The notes under the pieces were generated by a model. The model saw nothing but the letters and a program-made list of their open reading frames with translations, searched no databases and was not told where the DNA came from. A stretch of 64,000 nt of DNA from Streptomyces deccanensis (GTDB lineage: Bacteria; Actinomycetota; Actinomycetes; Streptomycetales; Streptomycetaceae). Of this stretch, positions 56,629 to 64,000 are shown one piece after another (positions within the stretch are counted from its first letter, which is position 1; each line of letters starts with the position of its first letter). The position numbers and the translations under genes were made by a program. The DNA lies in NCBI RefSeq assembly GCF_022385335.1, contig NZ_CP092431.1, positions 4,898,001 to 4,962,000 of the forward strand. Direction: 5' to 3'.

Positions 56629-57015
56629 GTGCCCCCCATCGCCCGCTCCCGCCCCCCGGACACCCCCCGTGTCCGAGCGAGGCGGTACGCCCGGCGCAGA
56701 ACCTGGCTGCGGGTGCTCGCACTGACCGTCGCGCTCCTCGTCCCCACCGCCCACACCGCCACGCACGCCGCCGCCACCCTCCCGCCCACGCTCTCGAGCG
56801 AACTCCCCACGACCGAGTACGACCTCCTCGAGAACGCCCCCCGCCCCCAGACCCGCCACACCCCGCGCCCGGTCAGCCCACCGCGCTCCGCGCCGGTCGC
56901 GTCCCCGCGCCCCTCACCGGCGCCGCCGCACGGCCACCTGTTCCTCCCCGCCCCTCCCTGGCCCCGGCCCCCGTACGCCCTGCACGCCCTGCGCTCCGTG
57001 GTCCTGCGCTGCTGA
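56629..57015 (+). CDS. Small Pro-rich exported or membrane-anchored protein
   Basis: A 128-residue protein: Arg-rich N-terminus (RRYARRRTWL), one hydrophobic segment LRVLALTVALLVPTAHTATHA (about 27-48), then a Pro-rich tail with ALRSVVLRC at the end. No domain known. GTG 56629 has only a weak ribosome site. A small gene follows 61 nt downstream. Likely real from the signal-like N-terminus, but composition alone cannot prove it. Confidence 0.5.
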   Translation: MPPIARSRPPDTPRVRARRYARRRTWLRVLALTVALLVPTAHTATHAAATLPPTLSSELPTTEYDLLENAPRPQTRHTPRPVSPPRSAPVASPRPSPAPPHGHLFLPAPPWPRPPYALHALRSVVLRC

Positions 57016-57076
57016 GAGAGCCCCCAACTCACCCACAGCCACTGACCACCCCCAGCACAGGAACAGGAGACCCCCC

Positions 57077-57226
57077 ATGCCCGCAGACCCGTACACGGTC
57101 CTTCGCGCGCTCCTCCAGGCAGAGGCCCTACGCAGCGCCCCCAAGTCGGAATCCGAACGTAATTCCGAACACTCCCGCACCCCGGACGCGGACGATCAGC
57201 CGCGCCAAGACCCGAACCACAGCTGA
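57077..57226 (+). CDS. 49-residue hypothetical protein
   Basis: ATG 57077 is preceded by CAGGAGA with 7-8 nt spacing. The product PADPYTVLRALLQAEALRSA begins with an amphipathic helix and ends in a polar, acidic tail (EHSRTPDADDQPRQD). The mix of Asn, Glu and Ser codons differs from the surrounding non-coding DNA and the ribosome site is strong, so I believe it is expressed. Function unknown. Confidence 0.6.
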   Translation: MPADPYTVLRALLQAEALRSAPKSESERNSEHSRTPDADDQPRQDPNHS

Positions 57227-57619
57227 TCCACCCGCTCCGACCGAACCGACTCACCTCTGGTGAAGCGCCCTGGACCCCACCAGCTTCAGGGCGTTCACCC
57301 CTGCCGCCCACGGGCCCCGCACGCAGGAGCCGGTGGAAAGTGCGGCGCGAAGCGCGCCGGAAGCCCGGCTGAAGTCCGGAAGACATCCCGGCGAAGGCTC
57401 GTGGAAGCCGAGGAGGGGTCGGTCCACGAGCCCGGACAATCGCCCGGCGACACCTCGCGGCGACCTCTGCGCGCCCCCGAAAAAGCCCCACCGAGCACCC
57501 ACGACCGCCACCAGACCCCCACAGAATGACCCGTTTGCCCCGCTTCACGGCGCCTTTTCCGGGGTCGCACTCCGTCGCCATGGCTGCGCCCGGAACGTCT
57601 CGACCGGTAGGCTTTCCGT
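57227..57619. other. 393-nt intergenic region
   Basis: Apart from a weak hairpin near 57260-57294 (CGCCCTG/CAGGGCG arms), which may end the preceding transcript, I see nothing. Confidence 0.5.
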
Positions 57620-57916
57620 GTGATCTTCAAGCGCATCGGAAACGGCCGGCCGTACCCCGACCACGGCCGGGAAAGCACCCGGCAGTGGGCGGACGTCGCG
57701 CCGCGCCCGGTCCGCCTCGATCAGCTCGTGACGACCAAGGGGCAGCTGGACCTGGAGACCCTCCTCGCCGAGGACTCCACCTTCTACGGCGACCTCTTCG
57801 CGCACGTGGTGAAGTGGCAGGGCGATCTGTACCTGGAGGACGGCCTCCACCGCGCCGTCCGCGCCGCCCTCCAACAGCGCCAGGTGCTCCACGCCCGCGT
57901 CCTCGAACTGGACTGA
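57620..57916 (+). CDS. Conserved small protein upstream of the LytR_C gene
   Basis: A 98-residue soluble protein. RPVRLDQLVTTKGQLDLETLLAED followed by FYGDLFAHVVKWQGDLYLEDGLHRAVRAALQQRQVLHARVLEL resembles a ParB/Srx-like fold, with DGLHRAVRA in place of the D-G-x-H-R loop. I have seen relatives labelled VapB-type antitoxin, but there is no toxin partner and I would not call it one. GTG 57620 starts it. Widely conserved in streptomycetes as far as I remember. Confidence 0.75.
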   Translation: MIFKRIGNGRPYPDHGRESTRQWADVAPRPVRLDQLVTTKGQLDLETLLAEDSTFYGDLFAHVVKWQGDLYLEDGLHRAVRAALQQRQVLHARVLELD

Positions 57917-58041
57917 CCCCTCACCGCGGGCAGTTCGTACCCGCGCCCGTCCGGTCGCCGGTTGGCCCTTTCGGGTTGGACTGCAGCGCGGTGAATGATC
58001 ATCTAGTAGGCATCGCCGTCCAACGGCACTACGCTGCGCCC

Positions 58042-58719
58042 ATGAGCATGCTGACTCCTCCTGGCATGGGCGGCCAGTACCGGATCACGGGGGACAAGTA
58101 CCCGAGGCTGCGCCGGCCCAAGAGGCGTCGCAGGCTCGTCCTCGCCGTCGTCGCGTCCGCGACCGCCCTCGGCCTCGTCGGCTGGGGAACCCTGCAGCTC
58201 ATCGACGTCTTCACCGGCGACGGGGACCAGGCCGCGGCGGCCGGCCCCAAGGCGGACTGCGCGACCCGGGTGAGCCCGTCCCCGAAGGCGAGCGGCTCGG
58301 CCGGGAAGCCCGGCAAGGCCGGTACGGCGGCGAAGGGCTTCCCCGCACCCGGCAAGATCACCGTCAACGTCCTCAACGCCACGCCCCGCGCGGGCCTCGC
58401 CAAGGACACCGCCGACGAGCTGAAGAAGCGCGGCTTCCGCATCGGGAACGTGGGCAACGCGACCAAGGAGTACGACAAGAAGGTCAAGGGCGCCGCGATA
58501 CTGCTCGGCGCGAAGGCCGCCGAGGGCACGGCGCTGCCGGTCCTCAACACGCAGCTCGCCGGGGCGCAGCTGAAGACCGACGGCCGTACGAAGGCCACCG
58601 AGGTGGACCTGATCATCGGTACCGCCTTCAAGGCCCTCAGCAAGCAGAAGGACGCCGACAAGGCACTGGCCGACCTGACCAGTCCCAAGCCGACGCCCAC
58701 CACGACGAAGACCTGCTGA
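58042..58719 (+). CDS. Membrane-anchored LytR_C-domain protein
   Basis: A 225-residue protein. A basic stretch RRPKRRRR precedes one membrane anchor (VLAVVASATALGLVGWGTLQLI, about residues 33-54). A Pro/Lys/Gly linker follows, then the LytR_C domain KITVNVLNATPRAGLAKDTADELKKRGFRIGNVGNA (about 111-146) to residue 200. LytR_C domains occur with cell-wall glycopolymer ligases; here there is no catalytic LCP domain, so it is likely an accessory. ATG 58042 was chosen; the frame is open upstream without coding character. Confidence 0.88.
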   Translation: MSMLTPPGMGGQYRITGDKYPRLRRPKRRRRLVLAVVASATALGLVGWGTLQLIDVFTGDGDQAAAAGPKADCATRVSPSPKASGSAGKPGKAGTAAKGFPAPGKITVNVLNATPRAGLAKDTADELKKRGFRIGNVGNATKEYDKKVKGAAILLGAKAAEGTALPVLNTQLAGAQLKTDGRTKATEVDLIIGTAFKALSKQKDADKALADLTSPKPTPTTTKTC

Positions 58720-58779
58720 CTCCGTTACAGCCGCTGCCCCCGCTGGGATCCGCTTCCTCCGTGGGAGCCGCTGCCCCGG

Positions 58780-59415
58780 CTACTCGGCGGCGCCGTACAG
58801 CCGGTCGCCCGCGTCCCCCAGACCCGGCACGATGTAACCGTGCTCGTTGAGGCGCTCGTCGACCGCGGCGGTCACGACCGTCACCGGGGCGCCCGCCAGC
58901 TCGCGCTCCATGACCTCGACGCCCTCGGGAGCGGCGAGGAGCACCACGGCGGTCACGTCGTCCGCGCCGCGGGCGATCAGCTCACGGATCGCGGCGACGA
59001 GGGTGCCGCCGGTCGCGAGCATCGGGTCGAGGACGTACACCTGACGCCCGGAGAGGTCCTCCGGCATGCGGGTGGCGTACGTGGAGGCCTCGAGCGTCTC
59101 CTCGTTGCGGATCATGCCCAGGAAGCCCACCTCGGCGGTCGGCAGCAGCCGGACCATGCCGTCGAGCATGCCGAGGCCGGCCCGCAGGATCGGCACGACG
59201 AGCGGGCGCGGGTGGGAGAGCTTGACGCCCGTGGTCGAGGCGACCGGCGTCGTGATGTCGACCAGCTCGGTGCGCACGTCCCGCGTGGCCTCGTAGGCGA
59301 GCAGGGTGACCAGTTCGTCGGCGAGACGACGGAAGGTCGGGGAGTCGGTGCGCTGGTCGCGCAGCGTGGTGAGCTTGTGAGCGACCAGGGGGTGGTCGAC
59401 GACATGGAGACGCAT
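58780..59415 (-). CDS. upp: Uracil phosphoribosyltransferase
   Basis: A 211-residue Upp that makes UMP from uracil and PRPP. It has the N-terminal [34 protein letters not shown], the PRPP loop [18 protein letters not shown] (about residues 128-145) and the uracil-binding end [20 protein letters not shown] 59415 was chosen. Normal length. Confidence 0.98.
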   Translation of the reverse strand: MRLHVVDHPLVAHKLTTLRDQRTDSPTFRRLADELVTLLAYEATRDVRTELVDITTPVASTTGVKLSHPRPLVVPILRAGLGMLDGMVRLLPTAEVGFLGMIRNEETLEASTYATRMPEDLSGRQVYVLDPMLATGGTLVAAIRELIARGADDVTAVVLLAAPEGVEVMERELAGAPVTVVTAAVDERLNEHGYIVPGLGDAGDRLYGAAE

Positions 59416-59600
59416 GTCCACAACAGTAACCGGGGCGACAATGGCGAGCGCCCCCGCACGGTCCGCCCCTCCCGATGGCATCAAACCCCCCATCGGAGGG
59501 AAAGTGGGATGAACAGAGCGGCGCCTGAACGGGCCGAGGCCTGACGTTCGCCCACTCCGGAACCGCCGCCGATGAGCATCCGACGGCCGAGCGGGGGCAC

Positions 59601-59882
59601 ATGACCGACAAGCCAGTACGAACGGCGGGCGGGACCGCGAGGTCCAGCGGTCGGCCCGGGCAAGCGGCGAACCGTGCGACTCAGGAGGTTGATGAGGTGG
59701 CGGGAACGGTCGAGGAAACGCGCGGGACCGGATCGGAGAGCGATGCGGCGCGTCGGCGACGGCGGGCACAGTTCCTGCGGGAGCTGACGGAGGCACGCGA
59801 ACTGCGCGACCGCGTCCAGCCCCGCCGAGCCAAGGCAGCCCGCCTCCGCCACGCCATGCGCATGCGCACGTTCCGCTGGTGA
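59601..59882 (+). CDS. Small basic hypothetical protein
   Basis: A 93-residue protein with a polar, probably disordered N-terminal half and a strongly basic helical end ([22 protein letters not shown], then [19 protein letters not shown]). The C-terminal pattern reminds me of small streptomycete proteins near upp, from memory only. ATG 59601 has GCGGGGG about 6 nt upstream. It could bind nucleic acid; that is inference from charge. Confidence 0.6.
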   Translation: MTDKPVRTAGGTARSSGRPGQAANRATQEVDEVAGTVEETRGTGSESDAARRRRRAQFLRELTEARELRDRVQPRRAKAARLRHAMRMRTFRW

Positions 59883-59948
59883 CCCCGGGCGGAACCCGCC
59901 CCTGAGGGACCGAGGCCGGGACTTTGGGGAACTGAGATGTGGGGGCGG

Positions 59949-60240
59949 GCGCCGGGAAGCCGGGGAGCCAGGGGCGGTGGGGAGCCGACGTACCAAGGGC
60001 GCTGGGGGGCCGGGGTACCAAGGGCGCCGGAGAGCCAGGGGCGCTGGGGCGCCGGAGAGCCAGGGTCGCTGGGAAGCCGGGGAGCCAGGGTCGCCGGGGA
60101 GCCGGGGCACCGCGGTGCCAGGAGCGCTGGGGCGCCGGAGAGCCGGGAAGCCGAGGAGCCAGGGTCACTGGGAAGCCGGGGCACCGCGGTGCCAGGGTCG
60201 CTGAAAGGCCGGGGTCGCCAGGCAGCCAAGAACCGGGCAC
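59949..60240. repeat. Imperfect tandem array of about 24-bp units
   Basis: About a dozen units of the form GCCGGGGAGCCAGGGTCGCT plus GGGAA/GGGGC follow each other, with units drifting by a few bases (variants GGGTACCAAGGGCGCTGG and GGGCACCGCGGTGCCAGG). The last variant contains a short palindrome. No flanking gene reads through it. Confidence 0.8.
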
Positions 60241-60253
60241 CCGACGCATCGCG

Positions 60254-60301
60254 GCAGCGAGGCAGCGAGGCAGCGAGGCAGCGAGGCAGCGAGGCAGCGA
60301 G
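60254..60301. repeat. 8-bp microsatellite, six perfect copies
   Basis: GCAGCGAG repeated six times directly after the 24-bp array. Period 8 rules out a coding role. Confidence 0.92.
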
Positions 60302-60919
60302 GAATTGGGCCACCCCGCCGTCGCCCCCCGGTACCACGCCCACGCCCCGTGCGTCGGCTCCGTACCGTGCAGATCGATCTGTGGCCGGTTCTCGCCGAGC
60401 CACCGCACCCCGCCCGCATCGCGTCCAGCGTTCCGCCGCCCAGCCGCCCTGCCCCACCGCGCGGTCCTGGCGAGCACATCGGCCTCCAGCACGCGGCGCC
60501 GCCGCTCGCGTACGGCCAGTCGGCCCTCGTACACCGCCCCCTCATGCCCCGCCCCCTCGAACGGCGCCCCTACGCCCCCATCGGCGCCCCGCCGTAGCCT
60601 CCGGCCACCCCGTTGACCCACCCGCTGGGACCCATGTGTCGGGTTCGTGGGGTATGTGTGGGGCGTTCACGGGGTGGTCGTGCATATGCGGCCAGGAACT
60701 CCGCGTACGATCCGCTGGTGGCGGCAACAGGTGCGCAGGTGAACGGCGGACCCACCGGCGATCAAAAGAGCCGGACACAGGGAGCCGAAGACGTCCCCTG
60801 TGCGCTCTGTTTCTGCCACGATTCCGAGTGGGTGGGGCTCGGACCGCAAACCTCCCCACCCGCAACCTCCGCCGGGGGGACCCCCAACCGGCACACCTAT
60901 GACCAGTGGGAGAGTCACG

Positions 60920-61444
60920 GTGTACTTCGCCGCACTGCTCGCGCGCACCGAAGACGGGTGGGAAGCGAGCGACACAGAGCTCGACGATGTGGAAACCCTG
61001 TCGGATCTGGCCGACCTGGCCCGTGAAGCCTCGCCCGACGACGACACGGTGCTGGTGCTCATCGAGCAGGAGGACGCGTGGTTCGGCGTCGTCCGCATCG
61101 ATGGCGAGGAAGACCCTCGTATCTACGTCTCGGACGCCGCCGCCGCTGCCCGCAGCAGCTACGGCGAGATCCTGCTCACCGACGAACTGCTCGGAAGGGA
61201 GCCCGGCGACGACGACCCCGACCTGGACTCCCTCGACCTGGACGGCACGGAGGACGGTGAGCCGGACGACGATGACGACGACACGGGCGCCGAGGCCGTG
61301 CCGCACAGCCCGGTCGGCGACACCGAGATCCTCGACGACCTGGGGGTGGGCGAGAAGGAGCTGCGTGCTCTCGACGCCGACGACGCCCTCAACTCGATCG
61401 CCGAGGCCCTCGGCGCGTCGGAGGTCCTGGAGACGGTCCGCTGA
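60920..61444 (+). CDS. tRNA adenosine deaminase-associated protein
   Basis: A 174-residue acidic protein starting VYFAALLARTEDGWEASDTELDDVETLSDLADLA, with a central DDDTVLVLIEQEDAWFGVVRIDGEEDPRIYVSDAAAAARSSYGE block, an Asp-rich stretch (about 120-145) and the helical end GVGEKELRALDADDALNSIAEALGASEVL. The family is always found before tadA in actinobacteria, hence its name; the role is not established. GTG 60920 was chosen because GGGAG precedes it by 7 nt; ATG 60899 is possible. tadA follows 76 nt later. Confidence 0.88.
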   Translation: MYFAALLARTEDGWEASDTELDDVETLSDLADLAREASPDDDTVLVLIEQEDAWFGVVRIDGEEDPRIYVSDAAAAARSSYGEILLTDELLGREPGDDDPDLDSLDLDGTEDGEPDDDDDDTGAEAVPHSPVGDTEILDDLGVGEKELRALDADDALNSIAEALGASEVLETVR

Positions 61445-61520
61445 CCCCGCCACGTCCGCTGACCCCGCCCCATCCACCGAGTCCGTCGGGTCCGGTCCGG
61501 CCGCCGGGGGCCTCCCCCCG

Positions 61521-62075
61521 GTGACCGAGGCAACCGGCGCCCCTGGCGCCCCAGGTGCCCCAGGCACCCCGGGCGCAGCCGGCGCACCCGGCGCAGACGC
61601 ACCGGACGGAACCGACCCCGTACGCGACCGCTGGCGGGCCGCGATGCGGCTCGCCCTGGTCGAGGCCGGGCGGGCCGCCGAGGGCGGTGACGTCCCGGTC
61701 GGCGCGGTCGTCCTGTCCCCGGACGGCACGACCGTACTGGCCACCGGACACAACGAACGCGAGGCGACCGGCGACCCCACCGCCCACGCGGAGGTGCTCG
61801 CCGTCCGCCGCGCCGCCGCCGCGCTCGGGGAGTGGCGGCTGACCGGCTGCACCCTGGTGGTGACCCTCGAACCCTGCACGATGTGCGCGGGCGCCCTCGT
61901 CCAGTCCCGGGTCGACCGCGTCGTCTACGGCGCGCGCGACGAGAAGGCCGGAGCCGCCGGCTCACTCTGGGACGTCGTACGCGACCGTCGCCTCAACCAC
62001 CGCCCCGAGGTCGTCGAGGGCGTCCTCGCCGACGACTGCGCCCGCCTGCTCACCGACTTCTTCCGCACCCGCTGA
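61521..62075 (+). CDS. tadA: tRNA-specific adenosine deaminase
   Basis: A 184-residue TadA, which converts A34 of tRNA-Arg(ACG) to inosine. The zinc site is complete: HAE (H89, E91) and PCTMC (C119, C122). Other segments are RDRWRAAMRLALVEA, GDVPVGAVVL and ATGHNERE. The first 30 residues are a Gly/Ala/Pro extension not found in E. coli TadA; GTG 61521 is the best start in sight, but ATG near 61643 would give the minimal domain. Confidence 0.95.
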   Translation: MTEATGAPGAPGAPGTPGAAGAPGADAPDGTDPVRDRWRAAMRLALVEAGRAAEGGDVPVGAVVLSPDGTTVLATGHNEREATGDPTAHAEVLAVRRAAAALGEWRLTGCTLVVTLEPCTMCAGALVQSRVDRVVYGARDEKAGAAGSLWDVVRDRRLNHRPEVVEGVLADDCARLLTDFFRTR

Positions 62076-62152
62076 CCCCCGTCGGCACCGGCCTCCGCCC
62101 CCGCCCGATACCGATTTCAAACCACGCCCCACCTTGCTGTAAGGTCTCCCTC

Positions 62153-62237
62153 GGTAGCGTGTCCGAGCGGCCGAAGGAGCTCGCCTCGAAAGCGAGTGTG
62201 GCGCAAGTCACCGAGGGTTCAAATCCCTCCGCTACCG
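62153..62237 (+). tRNA. tRNA-Ser(CGA)
   Basis: A class II tRNA of 85 nt. GGTAGCG (62153-62159) pairs with CGCTACC (62230-62236), anticodon stem CTCGC/GCGAG, anticodon CGA at 62187-62189, long variable arm, T-loop TTCAAAT, discriminator G. CCA not encoded. Confidence 0.97.
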
Positions 62238-62242
62238 CTGGA

Positions 62243-62272
62243 GAAGGGTCCCGTCGTCAGACGGGACCCTTC
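62243..62272 (+). terminator. Terminator of tRNA-Ser(CGA)
   Basis: A 13-bp stem (62243-62255 with 62260-62272), loop GTCA. Confidence 0.85.
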
Positions 62273-62385
62273 CTGCGTTTCCCGGCTCCGGCGCCTCTCC
62301 TGCGAACGCATGATCGGGTTACACTCGCCGCCGACAAAGAGGGACCCATGGGGCCCACAGGGCACAAGAGGCGGGGGAGGCCGCG

Positions 62386-62562
62386 GTGGCGGTGCAGGGG
62401 AAGAAGATCGCGCTGTACGTGCTCGTGGTCTTCGTGCTCTACGTGATCATCACGGACCCGGCCAAGGCCGCCGACTACGTCCAGATAGGCTTCGAGGGCG
62501 TCTCGAACGCCGCCCAGTCCATCGGCGACTTCTTCACCTGGATCGCCGACGGGGCCGAGTAG
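62386..62562 (+). CDS. 58-residue single-span membrane protein
   Basis: GTG 62386 has GGGGGAGG ending 5 nt upstream, a very strong site. The product starts AVQGKKIALYVLVVFVLYVII (one membrane helix, about residues 7-23), then DPAKAADYVQIGFEGVSNAAQSIGDFFTWIADG, an amphipathic helix. No known domain. The position between a tRNA terminator and the Dabb gene (34 nt downstream) suggests cotranscription with the latter. Confidence 0.8.
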   Translation: MAVQGKKIALYVLVVFVLYVIITDPAKAADYVQIGFEGVSNAAQSIGDFFTWIADGAE

Positions 62563-62596
62563 CCCCCACACCTCGCCCGACCTTCCCGGAGCGCCC

Positions 62597-62890
62597 ATGA
62601 TCCGCCACCTGGTCCTGTTCAAGCTCAACGAGGGCGTCGAGCGCGACGACCCGCGGGTGGTGCGGGGCGTGGAAGCCTTCCGCGCGCTGAACGGCAAAAT
62701 CGAGGAGATCCGCTTCTGGGAGCTGGGGTGGAACCGCAGCGACCGTCCCATCGCCTACGACTTCGCGATCAACTCCGCGTTCGACGACGTCGAGGCGCTG
62801 CGGACGTACGTCGAGCACCCGGACCACCAGGCAGGCGTGGCGCTGTGGCACGAGTTCGCCACGTGGATCATCGCCGACTACGAGTTCTGA
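62597..62890 (+). CDS. Dabb-domain (stress-responsive alpha/beta barrel) protein
   Basis: A 97-residue dimeric alpha/beta-barrel protein: IRHLVLFKLNEGVERDD, ALNGKIEEIRFWELGWNRS, YDFAINSAFDDVEALRTYVEHPDHQ and the closing WIIADYEF. Members can be hydrolases, cyclases or structural. Ends in an intrinsic terminator. Confidence 0.93.
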   Translation: MIRHLVLFKLNEGVERDDPRVVRGVEAFRALNGKIEEIRFWELGWNRSDRPIAYDFAINSAFDDVEALRTYVEHPDHQAGVALWHEFATWIIADYEF

Positions 62891-62912
62891 GCCGTACGCC
62901 GCCTCCCTCTCC

Positions 62913-62942
62913 GCCCCGCACTCGAACCGTGCGGGGCTTTTT
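62913..62942 (+). terminator. Intrinsic terminator after the Dabb gene
   Basis: A 9-bp stem (62913-62921 with 62929-62937) followed by T5. Confidence 0.88.
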
Positions 62943-63053
62943 GCACCCGATTGCCCTCCCCGCCGTCAACTCTCGCTCAACACGGCGCTATGCGGTGCTT
63001 GATCACAGTGCACATGTCTTGTGATGCTATGACCGCTTTTGACGGTTGAGTTG

Positions 63054-63941
63054 ATGGATGAAGAGGTGGCGTTGACCGTGTCGGCCAGTACTGCGCCTCC
63101 CCAGGAAGACGTCCCGGCTCCCGACCCCTCGTCGGCCCAGGTCACCGCCCAGGCCACGGCCCCCGCCCCGGAGAAACGTCGCGGCGCCGACACCCGGGCC
63201 CTCACCCAGGTGCTGTTCGGCGAGCTGAAGCATCTGGCACCGGGCACTCCGGAGCACAACCGCGTGCGCGGGGCGCTCATCGAGGCGAACCTCCCGCTCG
63301 TGCGCTACGCGGCCGCCCGTTTCCGCTCCCGCAACGAGCCCATGGAGGACGTCGTCCAGGTCGGCACCATCGGACTGATCAACGCCATCGACCGGTTCGA
63401 CCCGGACCGCGGCGTGCAGTTCCCGACCTTCGCCATGCCGACCGTCGTCGGGGAGATCAAGCGGTACTTCCGTGACAACGTCCGCACGGTCCACGTCCCG
63501 CGCCGGCTGCACGAGTTGTGGGTCCAGGTGAACAGCGCGACCGAGGACCTCACCACCGCCTTCGGCCGCACCCCCTCCACCGCCGAGATCGCCGAGCGGC
63601 TGCGCATCACCGAGGAGGAGGTCCTGTCCTGCATCGAGGCGGGCCGCTCGTACCACGCGACCTCCCTGGAGGCCGCCCAGGAGGGCGACGGACTGCCGGG
63701 GCTGCTCGACCGGCTCGGCTACGAGGACCCCGAACTCGACGGCGTCGAACACCGTGACCTCGTACGCCACCTCCTCGTCCAACTCCCCGAACGCGAACAG
63801 CGGATCCTGCTGCTCCGCTACTACAGCAACCTCACGCAGTCGCAGATCAGCGCGGAGCTGGGGGTCTCCCAGATGCATGTGTCGCGGCTGCTGGCCCGGA
63901 GCTTCGCGCGGCTGCGGTCGGCCAACCGGATCGAGGCGTAG
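63054..63941 (+). CDS. sigF: Late-sporulation RNA polymerase sigma factor SigF
   Basis: A 295-residue group 3 sigma factor of the SigB/SigF/SigG family. Region 2: [41 protein letters not shown]; region 2.4 [20 protein letters not shown]; region 3 [18 protein letters not shown]; region 4 [40 protein letters not shown]. From the literature, SigF acts late in Streptomyces spore maturation, and its location here near upp and tadA matches the S. coelicolor locus as I recall it. The N-terminal 45 residues are a disordered Ala/Pro extension. The start is uncertain: ATG 63054 was used, but GTG 63078 has the better GAGGTGG site. Confidence 0.93.
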   Translation: MDEEVALTVSASTAPPQEDVPAPDPSSAQVTAQATAPAPEKRRGADTRALTQVLFGELKHLAPGTPEHNRVRGALIEANLPLVRYAAARFRSRNEPMEDVVQVGTIGLINAIDRFDPDRGVQFPTFAMPTVVGEIKRYFRDNVRTVHVPRRLHELWVQVNSATEDLTTAFGRTPSTAEIAERLRITEEEVLSCIEAGRSYHATSLEAAQEGDGLPGLLDRLGYEDPELDGVEHRDLVRHLLVQLPEREQRILLLRYYSNLTQSQISAELGVSQMHVSRLLARSFARLRSANRIEA

Positions 63942-64000
63942 ACGCTCCGCCCGGAGCGCCGCCCCGATGCGGCACGGTGGGTGACCCTCGGTAACGGGAA

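Larger units (their letters stand above)
59883..60919. other. 1-kb non-coding stretch rich in tandem repeats
   Basis: It holds two repeat arrays (listed separately) and otherwise nothing with coding character, although several frames stay open by repeat periodicity. The last 200 nt must contain the promoter of the TadA-associated gene. Confidence 0.65.

Noticed and set aside
57620..57916. Toxin-antitoxin label for the 98-residue protein
   Set aside because: No toxin gene is adjacent, and the sequence looks ParB/Srx-like rather than AbrB- or RHH-like; left as a conserved small protein.
59949..60301. CRISPR array or coding repeats between upp and tadA
   Set aside because: No spacers; the 8-bp period and drifting unit length exclude a coding array.

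Overview
The window is high-GC actinobacterial chromosome, almost certainly from Streptomyces. The reasons are the codon bias (GC-rich third positions, many GTG starts), the developmental genes bldC and sigF, an Lsr2-family protein, the long strand-mirrored shadow frames typical of such DNA, and a gene order that, from memory, matches the S. coelicolor core region running from sigF through upp, dnaX, the pur genes and bldC to hrpA. No phage, transposase, CRISPR array or biosynthetic megacluster was seen.

Layout. Positions 1-10000 hold the 3' end of a secreted-type beta-sandwich protein, the RNA helicase HrpA, tRNA-Asp, a small CxxC protein, bldC, a hypothetical protein, valine dehydrogenase and an acidic DUF3073-type protein. 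Positions 9.8-18.2 kb hold purine genes on the minus strand (purF, purM, then purS-purQ-purL overlapping by 4 nt), interrupted by a META-domain lipoprotein, a maleylpyruvate-isomerase-like protein and a Uma2-type protein. Positions 18.5-23.4 kb hold an Lsr2 paralogue and three tRNA-Gly genes that bracket an ABC exporter plus a DesK/DesR-like two-component system. Positions 23.4-33.4 kb hold purC, a dimethylformamidase-like protein, a protein that looks like an M48 peptidase without its zinc motif, purD, dnaX and the SRP RNA. tRNA-Ser(GGA) follows.

Positions 33.8-56.4 kb are the accessory-looking part. They hold an M23 peptidase, a large HTH-STAND-WD40 protein, a secreted protein with an aerolysin-like middle region, a second-type GAPDH with a GlxA/AraC-type regulator, a K+/H+ antiporter with its RCK-type subunit, small oxidoreductases, a CopC-CopD fusion, and an iron-box-controlled divergent unit (siderophore-interacting reductase on one side; penicillin-acylase-like enzyme, siderophore-type N-acyltransferase and cupin on the other). 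A HhH-GPD repair protein closes it.

Positions 56.4-64 kb return to conserved chromosome: small proteins, a LytR_C-domain protein, upp, a 1 kb repeat-rich non-coding stretch, the TadA-associated protein and tadA, tRNA-Ser(CGA), a 58-residue membrane protein, a Dabb protein and the late-sporulation sigma factor sigF.

How it fits together. Purine synthesis (purF, D, S, Q, L, M, C; upp handles uracil salvage), translation (four tRNA species, tadA, SRP RNA), replication (dnaX) and development (bldC, sigF, lsr2-like) form the conserved frame. The most interesting non-core items are the iron-box unit that may remodel acyl-hydroxamate siderophores, and the STAND regulator next to a putative secreted beta-pore protein. 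Names and family assignments come from reading the translations; no database search was possible.
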